From Sphingobacteriia bacterium (GTDB lineage: Bacteria > Bacteroidota > Bacteroidia > NS11-12g > UBA955): a stretch of 64,000 nt of DNA. The notes under the pieces are model-generated. The model was given only the letters and a program-made list of their open reading frames with translations. It was not told the origin of the DNA and did no database searches. This document shows positions 42,928-53,446 of this stretch, piece by piece. The DNA is taken from positions 25,877 through 89,876 of the forward strand of contig JAGKXC010000004.1 in assembly GCA_021151535.1 (NCBI GenBank), given 5' to 3'. Position 1 is the stretch's first letter; the number at the start of each line of letters is the position of its first letter. The translations under genes and the position numbers were made by a program.

Positions 42928-43902
42928 ATGCAGAAGTCGATTGTCATAGGTTCAAAAAGAAAATCGGAAATTTTCGAGCACTTGCTAATTTCATTTCCCG
43001 ATATGCAGTTGGTTGGATATATTGATCCTGACGACGCGCATAATTTTTCAATGCTCGGAGAATTTATCATGGCACTTGATTTTGGGAAAAAAGCAGATGT
43101 GTTCTTCATAGACAGAAGTGTAAATAATTTACCCTATAATTTTATTGCCAATTTGGTAAAATTGGGAAAACATTTATTTTTCGATGGCTATGTAAATTGG
43201 GAATCCGGAAGTTGGTCTGAAATCGCCAAATATGCTTCAGAATCTGGTTCAATTATTCATTTCGGTCATACGCTATACAACAAACCCCTATTTACTTCTG
43301 CCATCCACTTGGTTAAGAGACCCAGATTGATAAAAATTGAAAAATATTGTTTGGCTCCTAAATCTGGAGAGTTTTCTATGTGGTTATTCAATCACCTATT
43401 CCAAGAAATAGATTTGGTTCTTAGGGTCATGAATAATCCAATCCGCAGTATTCATGCCAGACCCATGTTTTTATTTGGTACGCAAACAGATTTGCTTAAT
43501 ATTCAAATTGAATTCGCTAATGATGCTGTAGCCGTAGTAAATTTAGGCAGGGCGATTGAACCTAACACACACAATTTTCAAATTTATCAGCAAGATAAAT
43601 TGTTTTCAATTGATTTTCAGCAGAATCAACTTTTCGAATTTAGGGCGGCTAATAATCTTCAGCAATTAACCTTGGCAGAAGAATTGGATTTAGAATCACC
43701 TGATGACTCATTGCATTCAAATTTAGTAAAAATTGAAAGAACAATTATGTTATTTGATGTTTGGAAAATGGAATTGAGAAACTTCATTGAAAACATTGAA
43801 AAGAACCTAACGCCAATGAGTCATATCGACCATGTTCAAAATACTGCCGAAGTTTGCGAACAAATAATTGAGAAAATACAGCGTAAATACCAAGAAGTTT
43901 AA
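42928..43902 (+). CDS. Divergent Gfo/Idh/MocA-like oxidoreductase
   Basis: The product is 324 residues. The overall layout follows Gfo/Idh/MocA proteins: an N-terminal alpha/beta region (SIVIGSKRKSEIFEHLLISFPDMQLVGYID), KADVFFIDRSV, KLGKHLFFDGYVNW and HFGHTLYNKPLF, then a beta-sheet C-domain with IQIEFANDAVAVVNLGRA. The glycine-rich NAD motif and the EKP catalytic motif are not recognisable, so dinucleotide binding and catalysis are doubtful. It begins a tight run with a lipoprotein (24 bp) and a sugar transferase (0 bp), suggesting a role in glycan synthesis. Assignment is tentative. Confidence 0.6.
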   Translation: MQKSIVIGSKRKSEIFEHLLISFPDMQLVGYIDPDDAHNFSMLGEFIMALDFGKKADVFFIDRSVNNLPYNFIANLVKLGKHLFFDGYVNWESGSWSEIAKYASESGSIIHFGHTLYNKPLFTSAIHLVKRPRLIKIEKYCLAPKSGEFSMWLFNHLFQEIDLVLRVMNNPIRSIHARPMFLFGTQTDLLNIQIEFANDAVAVVNLGRAIEPNTHNFQIYQQDKLFSIDFQQNQLFEFRAANNLQQLTLAEELDLESPDDSLHSNLVKIERTIMLFDVWKMELRNFIENIEKNLTPMSHIDHVQNTAEVCEQIIEKIQRKYQEV

Positions 43903-43926
43903 CAAGTTATTGGTTATTTTCGCAAT

Positions 43927-44829
43927 GTGAGGCAATTAACCAACAACTATTTTTACCTTATAGTTACATCTACTATCATCGGATTATTGGGTTGTAAATC
44001 CTCTTCTACCGATGTACCTGCCTACTTAGATATTGATAGTGTTAGTGTTGTATCGCATTCTGGCCAAGGTAATAATATCCATCAAATCACTGCTGTTCAA
44101 ATTTACGCCAACGCTGAGTATTTGGGATTATTTGAACTTCCATGTAAAGTACCTGTATTAAAATCAGGTGCTATTAAAATTGAATGTTATCCTTACGTAA
44201 AACTGAATGGGAAGAACAATCAATGGGCTCCCTATCGTATTTTAAAAACTTCCGATACAATCCTTAATTTCAACCCACAAAAACACAGTTCTTATAACCC
44301 AACTTTCAAATTTAGAACTGAAACCTATTTCCGGTTAGAAGAAGATTTTTCTGATGGTAATTCTAAATTGATTCCAATACCTAAACTTACATTAGGCGAT
44401 ACCATGGGTGTGGAAGAACGTCCGTTTGATTTATCCGATAGATTTAAATCAGCCAACAATAAAGTATTTGTTGCAAAATTTGAGAATACGGATACAGCAA
44501 AATATATGGACATTGCCACATTTGATTCTTATTTTGGAATTCCTGTAGATGGCAGAAGTATTCAATTAGAATATGATATTAATTGTGACTTACCTGTTCA
44601 ATTGTCATTGGTAAGGACAATAAATGGTGTTCCTGAATTGGTGCCATTTCTTTATATGAACGCTACAGGAAAAAAATGGAAAAGATTCTATGTGGATATT
44701 TCGCCCGAAATTGCAGGATTTGACCCAGGTCTTTCCATTCAACTTGTCTTTAGTATCAACAAACCATCTGGTTTTATCAACAACAGGGAAATATTAATTG
44801 ATAATCTGCGTTTGAGTTACCTGAATTAA
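43927..44829 (+). CDS. Lipoprotein of unknown function in glycan/export operon
   Basis: The product is 300 residues starting at GTG. The signal peptide ends in a lipobox (IIGLLGC), so the mature protein is lipid-anchored at Cys23. The rest looks all-beta, with an N-terminal Ig-like part (VQIYANAEYLGLFELPCKVPVL) and a C-terminal galactose-binding-like part (IQLEYDINCDLPVQLSLV ... REILIDNLRLSYL). I do not recognise the family. An ATG two bases upstream is immediately followed by TGA, so GTG is the start. The stop is directly followed by the ATG of the sugar transferase, indicating coupling. Confidence 0.7.
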   Translation: MRQLTNNYFYLIVTSTIIGLLGCKSSSTDVPAYLDIDSVSVVSHSGQGNNIHQITAVQIYANAEYLGLFELPCKVPVLKSGAIKIECYPYVKLNGKNNQWAPYRILKTSDTILNFNPQKHSSYNPTFKFRTETYFRLEEDFSDGNSKLIPIPKLTLGDTMGVEERPFDLSDRFKSANNKVFVAKFENTDTAKYMDIATFDSYFGIPVDGRSIQLEYDINCDLPVQLSLVRTINGVPELVPFLYMNATGKKWKRFYVDISPEIAGFDPGLSIQLVFSINKPSGFINNREILIDNLRLSYLN

Positions 44830-46248
44830 ATGAATAAATTTCGTCAAAGGGCACTACACCTAGCAGCAGACTGGATCGCAGCAACAATAAGTTGGTTGGG
44901 ACTATTCTTTTTTAGAAAGAATTTTATTGAAGCTTCTAAACATGGTTATGAAATCCCGGTAAATCAAGACAATAACTTATATTTGGGTCTGTTATTAATT
45001 CCCATATTTTGGATTTGTTTGTATGCCATAACAGGCTATTATAAATATATATTCAGAAGATCCAGATTAAAGGAATTTCAATTTACTTTTAATCAATCTA
45101 TAATTGGTGTAACATTTTTATTTTTCACCTTAATTATTGATGATAGCATTTCGAGTTATAGAGATTATTATCTTTCGGTGGGTGTATTATTTGGATTCCA
45201 TTTCTCAAGTACCTTACTATTTCGCCTAATTGTTGCCACCCAAACGATCCATAAGATAAAAAATCGTGTTTGGGGATATCCAACAGTAATCGTTGGATGT
45301 GGCCCTAAAGCACTTGAACTTTATCAAGAACTAAAAAATCAAAAGAAATCAGAGGGCTTTTTCATTGTGGGATTTGTGCAAATTGAAGAGAATTGTTTAA
45401 CTGAATTTCAGAACCAATTACCTCTTCTGGGTTCTTGGAAAGATTTACCTCAACTAATTGCTAAATATAAAATAGAAGATATCATATTATGTTCGGAGCA
45501 CTCGGAAAACCCAATTATTACCCAAGTAATTGATAGTGTTCAAAATGAAGATATTCATTTGAAAATTATTCCAGATCAATTTAGCTTGGTTTATGGAATG
45601 GTGAAAATGAATAATATTTTAGGAACTATGTTGGTTGAAGTTGATTTTGAAGTTATGCCAGTTTGGCAAAAGATTGTAAAACGTGGGATCGACATTATGG
45701 TTTCTCTCATAGCATTGATTTTACTACTGCCAGTTTTTGCCATAATCGCAATAGCCATTAAAATTGATAGTAATGGACCAATAATTTTCCATCAAGAAAG
45801 AATTGGTTTAAAAGGAAAACCATTTCAAATATTGAAGTTCAGGAGCATGAAAATGGATGCCGAAGCAACCGGCACACCAAAATTAAGTCATGACCAAGAC
45901 GATCGAAGAACCAAAATTGGTATCCTACTTCGAAGAACTCGCTTAGACGAATTACCTCAGTTTTTTAATGTATTAATTGGACAAATGAGTCTGGTTGGAC
46001 CTCGTCCAGAACGTCAATTCTTTATCAATCAAATTGTTGCCTCTGCCCCACTCTATAAAAGATTGCATAGAATTAAACCCGGAATTACATCTTGGGGTCA
46101 AATCAAATACGGATATGCAACCAATGTAAATGAAATGATAGACAGAATGAAATACGATATTTTGTACTTAGAGAATATGTCGTTAGGCCTTGACTTCAAA
46201 ATCATGCTGTATACTGCCTTGATTATGATCCAGGGAAGAGGAAAGTGA
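44830..46248 (+). CDS. Polyprenyl-phosphate sugar-1-phosphate transferase (WcaJ/WbaP-like sugar transferase)
   Basis: The product is 472 residues. Four N-terminal membrane helices are followed by a CoA-binding-like soluble domain (YPTVIVGCGPKALELYQELK) and a fifth membrane segment (MVSLIALILLLPVFAIIAIAIKID). The C-terminal catalytic domain has GPIIFHQERIGLKGKPFQILKFRSMKMDAE, LRRTRLDELPQFFNVLIGQMSLVGPRPE and the closing KPGITSWGQIKYGY. It loads the first sugar phosphate onto undecaprenyl phosphate to start exopolysaccharide or O-antigen synthesis. The genes after it encode an export apparatus rather than the usual polysaccharide polymerase. Confidence 0.92.
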   Translation: MNKFRQRALHLAADWIAATISWLGLFFFRKNFIEASKHGYEIPVNQDNNLYLGLLLIPIFWICLYAITGYYKYIFRRSRLKEFQFTFNQSIIGVTFLFFTLIIDDSISSYRDYYLSVGVLFGFHFSSTLLFRLIVATQTIHKIKNRVWGYPTVIVGCGPKALELYQELKNQKKSEGFFIVGFVQIEENCLTEFQNQLPLLGSWKDLPQLIAKYKIEDIILCSEHSENPIITQVIDSVQNEDIHLKIIPDQFSLVYGMVKMNNILGTMLVEVDFEVMPVWQKIVKRGIDIMVSLIALILLLPVFAIIAIAIKIDSNGPIIFHQERIGLKGKPFQILKFRSMKMDAEATGTPKLSHDQDDRRTKIGILLRRTRLDELPQFFNVLIGQMSLVGPRPERQFFINQIVASAPLYKRLHRIKPGITSWGQIKYGYATNVNEMIDRMKYDILYLENMSLGLDFKIMLYTALIMIQGRGK

Positions 46249-46271
46249 ACTTTTCTTCGACTAAATTGTTT

Positions 46272-46298
46272 CTAAACAGTTTAGTGTGGTTATGTTTT
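46272..46298 (+). promoter_or_regulatory. Palindrome and -7-like element before the exporter genes
   Basis: CTAAAC-A-GTTTAG (46272-46284) is a perfect palindrome 6 bp upstream of TATGTTTT (46291-46298), one mismatch from TAnnTTTG. The ATG follows at 46318. It could be an operator/promoter giving the exporter genes separate control from the sugar transferase. Confidence 0.4.
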
Positions 46299-46317
46299 AT
46301 TGTAATTTTACCTCGTT

Positions 46318-47280
46318 ATGAGCGTTTCTCCTATGTCTGCCATTTGGCGATTAGTTAGTATTGAAAAAAAGAACATTCATTACTTGTATACCTATGCAAT
46401 TATTGCGGGTTTAATGAGTTTAACAATTCCATTGGGAATTCAAGCATTAATTGGTGCAGTAATGGTTGGAAAGTTAAGCAGTAGTTGGTTTATTTTAGTT
46501 ACAGGAATAACATTATTAGCCGCAGTTGCAGGATTAACCAGGTTGGCCCAACTTTCCATTTTGGATGCAATTCAACGAAAATTATTCGTGCGATTTTCCC
46601 TGCATTTTGCCAAGAAATTATTTGCAAAAAGCAAACACGATCAAGGATCGATGAATGCCATGTTGAAATCTTCTCGTTTTCTAGATATCGTTACATTGCA
46701 AAAGAGTTTTTCCAAATTGATATTGGATTTCACTAGTAAAGCTTTACAAATTGTTGCAGGATTAGCGCTTTTAGCCGTATATCATTCTTCATTTATTATT
46801 CTGGCGATTGTTATCGCAATCATTATTTATATTGGTTTTAAACTTACTTGGACGAAAGGTTTTGAAACTGCCCGACAAGAAAGTAATTACAAATTCTCCA
46901 CGGCCGATACCATTCAATCAATCGTTTCTAATAATGAAATTCAAACTGAGGATGACCTAATCAATGTTTTAGAGCCTCATTTAGATGGTTATGTAGGCAA
47001 TAGAAATGCGCATTTCGCCATATTAAAAAAACAAGCACTCTTTGCTATTATCACAAAAATCATTCTTACAGCAGCCATGTTAATTATTGGCAGTAATTTA
47101 TTGATTGAACAGCAAATATCTCTAGGTCAATTTCTTGCTGCTGAAATCTTAATAATCACGCTTTTAGATGCAGTTGAAAAACTAATATTAACCGTTGAAT
47201 ACATCTATGATTGTGGAATTGCCATTGAGAAATTACAGATTTTTTCTAATTCAAAATCTCTAAAAGAATTGGAGGCTTAA
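46318..47280 (+). CDS. ABC-exporter transmembrane domain protein without ATPase domain
   Basis: The product is 320 residues. It matches the membrane domain of type I secretion/LapB-like ABC exporters: six hydrophobic segments (YAIIAGLMSLTIPLGIQALIG, FILVTGITLLAAVAGL, then LQIVAGLALLAVYHSSFIILAIVIAIIIYIGF, ILTAAMLIIGSNLLI, AAEILIITLLDAVEKL) with long charged cytoplasmic linkers and SLGQFLAAE. The protein stops right after the last coupling segment. No Walker A, signature or Walker B motif follows, in this or other frames, and no ATPase gene exists nearby. The HlyD-like gene starts 1 bp after its stop. Energy source and substrate are unknown. Confidence 0.82.
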   Translation: MSVSPMSAIWRLVSIEKKNIHYLYTYAIIAGLMSLTIPLGIQALIGAVMVGKLSSSWFILVTGITLLAAVAGLTRLAQLSILDAIQRKLFVRFSLHFAKKLFAKSKHDQGSMNAMLKSSRFLDIVTLQKSFSKLILDFTSKALQIVAGLALLAVYHSSFIILAIVIAIIIYIGFKLTWTKGFETARQESNYKFSTADTIQSIVSNNEIQTEDDLINVLEPHLDGYVGNRNAHFAILKKQALFAIITKIILTAAMLIIGSNLLIEQQISLGQFLAAEILIITLLDAVEKLILTVEYIYDCGIAIEKLQIFSNSKSLKELEA

Positions 47281-47281
47281 C

Positions 47282-48601
47282 ATGAATCAAGAATTACTAA
47301 CAAAAAAAGAGAATTTCTGGTTAAAAAACAGTGATTGGGTTGGCCGAAAAGTTAGAACTAGAATTATTTTAGCCTGTTTTCTTCTTGCGATATTTCTGTT
47401 TTTGCCGTGGACACAGAATATCCAAACAACAGGAATTGCTACTACACTCTTACCAAGTGAACAACCGCAGGAAATTCAAACTGTAATAGCGGGCCGAATT
47501 ACGAGATGGAACATAAAAGATGGTGATTTCGTTAAAAAGGGTGATACTATTTGCGTATTGGATGAAGTGAAAAGTGAATACTTAAATCCAGATTTACTAT
47601 CACAAACAGACATTCAGATACAAGCCAAAGAACAATCTGTATTGAGTTATAATTCTAAAATCTCTGCCATAAACGACCAGATAAAGCAATTGGAGTCTGT
47701 AAGAGATTTAAGTTTCAAAAAAACGGTTAATAAAATTGAACAAGAACAACTGAAATTAAATGCAGAAATCGCTGAATTAACTGCTGCGTCCAAAAATGCA
47801 GAAATCGCCAAAAAACAATTCGAAAGGGATAGTATTTTAGGGCTAGAAAAACTAAGAAGTTCAATTGAAGTAGAAAACAGAAGATTAAAATGGCAAGAAG
47901 CCATAGCCAAACTATATTCTGCAGAGGCAAAAGTAAAAATTGCTAAAGCGAGCTTGGAAAATGCCAAAATTGAATTACAAAATATTCGCTCTGAATATGG
48001 TGAGAAACTTTCAAAAACTGAAAGCGAAAGATATTCAGCTATTTCAGCTCAATTAGAAACAGAGGCCGAAGTGAGTAAATTAAGAAACTCATATTCTAAT
48101 TACGCAATTCGAGCAGGTTTTTACTTCATTCTCGCTCCCCAATCAGGAATAATTTCCAAAACATTAGTAAAAGGCATTGGCGAGACAGTGAAAGAAGGAG
48201 ATGCAATTTGTACCATCGTTCCAGATGGTGCTTCTATGGCTGTGGCTATGAATGTAAAGCCTGTTGACTTGCCATTATTCTCGAAAAATTTGCATGTGCA
48301 ATTTGTTTTTGATGGTTGGCCAACAATAGTTTTCTCCGGTTGGCCACAAACCAGTTATGGTACATTCCCTGGAGAGATCTATGCAATAGATAACAATATC
48401 AACGAAAAAGGAGAATATCGCGTTTTGGTTAGACCCGCTAAAGGAGAAAAACCATGGCCCGATCAATTAAAGGTTGGTGTTGGTGCAAGAGGTTATGTAT
48501 TGTTAAAAACAGTACCTGTGTGGTATGAAATTTGGCGGCAATTAAATGGTTTTCCACCTGATTTTTACAAGTTCGCTAACACAGAAAAAAAGAAAAAATA
48601 A
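47282..48601 (+). CDS. HlyD-family periplasmic adaptor
   Basis: The product is 439 residues. One N-terminal membrane helix (about 29-43, ACFLLAIFLFLPW) is followed by a biotinyl-lipoyl half-motif (EIQTVIAGRITRWNIKDGDFVKKGDTICVLDEV). A long alpha-helical coiled-coil hairpin covers about 110-265 (IKQLESVRDLSFKKTVNKIEQEQLKLNAEIAEL ...), and the second lipoyl half is FILAPQSGIISKTLVKGIGETVKEGDAICTIVPDG, followed by a beta-barrel domain. It bridges the inner-membrane subunit and a TolC-type channel. It starts 1 bp after the ABC membrane-domain gene and 7 bp before the channel gene. Confidence 0.9.
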   Translation: MNQELLTKKENFWLKNSDWVGRKVRTRIILACFLLAIFLFLPWTQNIQTTGIATTLLPSEQPQEIQTVIAGRITRWNIKDGDFVKKGDTICVLDEVKSEYLNPDLLSQTDIQIQAKEQSVLSYNSKISAINDQIKQLESVRDLSFKKTVNKIEQEQLKLNAEIAELTAASKNAEIAKKQFERDSILGLEKLRSSIEVENRRLKWQEAIAKLYSAEAKVKIAKASLENAKIELQNIRSEYGEKLSKTESERYSAISAQLETEAEVSKLRNSYSNYAIRAGFYFILAPQSGIISKTLVKGIGETVKEGDAICTIVPDGASMAVAMNVKPVDLPLFSKNLHVQFVFDGWPTIVFSGWPQTSYGTFPGEIYAIDNNINEKGEYRVLVRPAKGEKPWPDQLKVGVGARGYVLLKTVPVWYEIWRQLNGFPPDFYKFANTEKKKK

Positions 48602-48608
48602 ATCGACC

Positions 48609-50063
48609 ATGCGATTATTTCAAAAAATCTGCCTTTTCACTGTTTTAGCAATTTCATTGCCATTGGGAGCTATGGGAAGATCTTCTACCAAACATACCCT
48701 TGTGGATCATGATTCCGCATTAATTGAGTATTCATTATTCGATTTTATTAATCAAATAATAAAATACCATCCATTAATAAAATCTGCTGGTTTAGAACAA
48801 GATATTGGGCGAATAAGTATTTTAAAAGCAAGGGGTAATTTCGACCCTCAAATTCAATTTAATCAGTTGCAAAAATCCTATAATGGTACTCAATACTTTA
48901 ACCTTCAAAATTTACAAATCAACAATTCAACACGAGTAGGTGCAAAATTTATTGGAGGAACTGAATATGCAACAGGAAACTATGTGGATCCGATGAATTA
49001 TGTGGGTACAAATGGATTAAATTATATTGGAGCAGAATTACCACTATTACGTGATTTGATGATTGATAAAAAACGAGCAGATCTTCAAAAATCTCGTATT
49101 TATGCTCAAACTTCGATAGCAGAAAGAATAATTCTTGAAAATCAAATTATTTATTCTGCCATTGATTTATATACTGATTGGTTGTTGAATTATGAAAGTG
49201 CAAAATGTGTTTCTGAAATTGTTGCCAATGCAGAAAAACGCAAAAATGCTCTATTAATGCTCTACAATCATGGTGCTGCAACCTCAATTGATACACTTGA
49301 AACGCATGTTCAACTCAATCAATACAAAGCAAAATTGACTGAATTAAACTGGAAGATAAAGAAATCCCAAATTTTATTAAATTCATTTCTCTGGATAGAC
49401 AATTTCTATCCTGTGGAATTGGACACCATGGTAATACCCACTTTCAATAATTTGGATATTATTGATTCGTTGGTTATCAACTGGAAAAGAGAAACCAATT
49501 GGCAGTATCAAGATGAATTTCATACATTTCGCACACCTCCAAGTTTGGTATATTACCAAAATAAAGTTTTAATTAATGAAATTCAGAAAAAACTAACCCA
49601 AAACAATCTCCTACCTGAGTTAAGTATCAAATATCAATACTTACAACCATTGAATGAAATGAATTTCAACAAATTCAATTTCAACAACAATAAATTTGGT
49701 ATTCAATTTAGCGCTCCATTAATTAGATCTTCCATTGCCGATTATAAAATCGCCCAATTCCAAAAACAACAAAGTGAACTGGAATTCTTAAGCAAACGCA
49801 GGGAGTTAATTCAAAAATCAAATGCGTATTTCCAGGAAATAGAAATTGCAAAAAAACTACAAAAACAATGGTATTCCATTGCTTCAGAAACCCAATTATT
49901 ATATCAAATGGAGATGAAAAGATTGGAAGCTGGCGATGTCAATTTCTTCATAATTAATACCCGTGAAACCCGTGCTTTGGATCAAAAATTGAAGTCAATA
50001 GAGGCACAAATTGTAACCTACAAAAGATCCAACGACTTATTATCTCTTTTGGGCTATAATTGA
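48609..50063 (+). CDS. TolC-family outer-membrane channel
   Basis: The product is about 484 residues from the ATG at 48609, which starts a signal peptide (MRLFQKICLFTVLAISLPLGAMG); an upstream ATG at 48546 lies inside the adaptor gene. The mature part shows the TolC layout: an N-terminal helix (YHPLIKSAGLEQDIGRISILKARGNFDPQIQF), long helices (RADLQKSRIYAQTSIAERIILENQI, QKQQSELEFLSKRRELIQKSNAYFQEIEIAKKLQ) and barrel strands between. The late AGDVNFFIINTRETRALDQKLKSIEAQI matches the second repeat. With the two preceding genes it completes an envelope-spanning export complex. Confidence 0.86.
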   Translation: MRLFQKICLFTVLAISLPLGAMGRSSTKHTLVDHDSALIEYSLFDFINQIIKYHPLIKSAGLEQDIGRISILKARGNFDPQIQFNQLQKSYNGTQYFNLQNLQINNSTRVGAKFIGGTEYATGNYVDPMNYVGTNGLNYIGAELPLLRDLMIDKKRADLQKSRIYAQTSIAERIILENQIIYSAIDLYTDWLLNYESAKCVSEIVANAEKRKNALLMLYNHGAATSIDTLETHVQLNQYKAKLTELNWKIKKSQILLNSFLWIDNFYPVELDTMVIPTFNNLDIIDSLVINWKRETNWQYQDEFHTFRTPPSLVYYQNKVLINEIQKKLTQNNLLPELSIKYQYLQPLNEMNFNKFNFNNNKFGIQFSAPLIRSSIADYKIAQFQKQQSELEFLSKRRELIQKSNAYFQEIEIAKKLQKQWYSIASETQLLYQMEMKRLEAGDVNFFIINTRETRALDQKLKSIEAQIVTYKRSNDLLSLLGYN

Positions 50064-50092
50064 TATTGAAACTCTTAGCTGAAAGTTGCTAA

Positions 50093-52132
<2,040 letters not shown>

Positions 52133-52153
52133 TTTCTAGGACTTAAACACATA

Positions 52154-53446
52154 TTATTGATAACGAATGGCCCTGATTGGGGCCATTTTTTTTATCCATT
52201 GGATCGGTAACAATCCAGATACCATCGCCAGGATCAATAAACCCAAATCAATCAATATTACGGCATACCATGAAATTTGTAATTCAACCGTTTTCAGGAA
52301 ATAAATTGATTGATTTAATTCAATTATTTTAAATTGATTTTGAACAAAAACTAAACCCAAGCCCAAAATGTCACCCAAAAGTATTCCCCACAGTAATATG
52401 AAACTGCCTTGCCATAAGAATACCTTCTGAATAGATATAATCTTTCCACCCATCGCTTGCAGTAAACCGATCACAGAAATTTTTTCAAAAATCAAAATCA
52501 ACAAAATTGTTATTACTGCAATTACGGCCACCACAGCCATCAAAATGATAATAATCCAAACATTGGTATTTAAAATGGATAACCAGTCGTATATCTGGCG
52601 ATGATATTGACTTGAAGTATTCAAACGCAAATAACCTGCGGGAATAACAGATTGTGCTAATTCCTTTCCAACTTCTAAGGTTTGACTGGGATCTGTCCAA
52701 ATTTCAATTTTAGTATATTTCGTTCCAGTTGGTAAAAATGGAGCGATGAGATCGTTAGCAACATACACAGAATTTTCGTCTACAAAATCAATCCCTGTTT
52801 CAAATATCCCTTTAATTTGCAATCGTTTAGGGCGTGGTTTAGCACCATAATTTTCATCAGATTCAAAAAACACCAATGTAAGCCACTCTCCTATTTTAAC
52901 CTTTAATTTCTCTGCCTGTAATCGAGAAATATAAATCCATTTTCCGGTTTTTTTAATACCCGCATTAGACGAATCTGTTACAATTTCAGAAATTGAATCT
53001 TGAGTATTTTCGGCTGCTATTTCAACCATAAAATCCTTAAAAGATCTTAAAAACTCCTCACTATTCATTCCATTGGCAACTACCCCATCTAACTCATTTT
53101 CTGATTTCATAATACAAGCCTTGGAATTTATCATTTGAACAGCCGTTACTCCTTTAATACTGCTCAAAACTTCATCCAAATTTTTACCAGTTGGCAAATG
53201 ATTCGAAAATGGCCTAGGTTCAGCACTTTCCGTATTTCCGGCATCGTCAATAATAAAATCCCCATGCAACTTCACAACCTTGGATTTTATTCCATTTTGG
53301 AATCCTTTTACCGACGAAACGGTAATAATCATTACAGAAACACTCAGCGCAACGGCGGAAATCGCCAAAATCATCATATTTTTGGAAAAAGATTGACTTC
53401 CTGCCCGGAGCAATCGAAATGCCATTAACCTTTCCCAACGATTCAT
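52154..53446 (-). CDS. FtsX-like ABC transporter permease (LolC/LolE-type)
   Basis: The product is about 430 residues from the ATG at 53446 (MNRWERLMAFRLLRAG), the natural N-terminus of LolC/E-like permeases; the open frame further upstream only overlaps the divergent gene. One membrane helix near the N-terminus (MMILAISAVALSVSVMIITVSSV) is followed by a large periplasmic MacB_PCD-like domain and then three C-terminal helices (IIILMAVVAVIAVITILLILI, FILLWGILLGDILGLGLVF, AVILIDLGLLILAMVSGLLPI). It ends APIRAIRYQ, a conserved terminus. Such proteins help move lipoproteins from the inner membrane. The ATPase partner (LolD) is not in this window. Confidence 0.85.
   Translation of the reverse strand: MNRWERLMAFRLLRAGSQSFSKNMMILAISAVALSVSVMIITVSSVKGFQNGIKSKVVKLHGDFIIDDAGNTESAEPRPFSNHLPTGKNLDEVLSSIKGVTAVQMINSKACIMKSENELDGVVANGMNSEEFLRSFKDFMVEIAAENTQDSISEIVTDSSNAGIKKTGKWIYISRLQAEKLKVKIGEWLTLVFFESDENYGAKPRPKRLQIKGIFETGIDFVDENSVYVANDLIAPFLPTGTKYTKIEIWTDPSQTLEVGKELAQSVIPAGYLRLNTSSQYHRQIYDWLSILNTNVWIIIILMAVVAVIAVITILLILIFEKISVIGLLQAMGGKIISIQKVFLWQGSFILLWGILLGDILGLGLVFVQNQFKIIELNQSIYFLKTVELQISWYAVILIDLGLLILAMVSGLLPIQWIKKMAPIRAIRYQ
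52166..52193 (+). terminator. gyrB terminator embedded in the convergent permease gene
   Basis: AATGGCCC (52166-52173) pairs with GGGCCATT (52180-52187) around TGATTG, followed by a T run. The whole element lies inside the last 13 codons of the permease gene. Confidence 0.8.

Noticed and set aside
48546..48608. TolC-like protein starting inside the adaptor gene
   Set aside because: The signal peptide begins at the ATG at 48609, 7 bp after the adaptor stop; the upstream residues are a shadow of the adaptor C-terminus.
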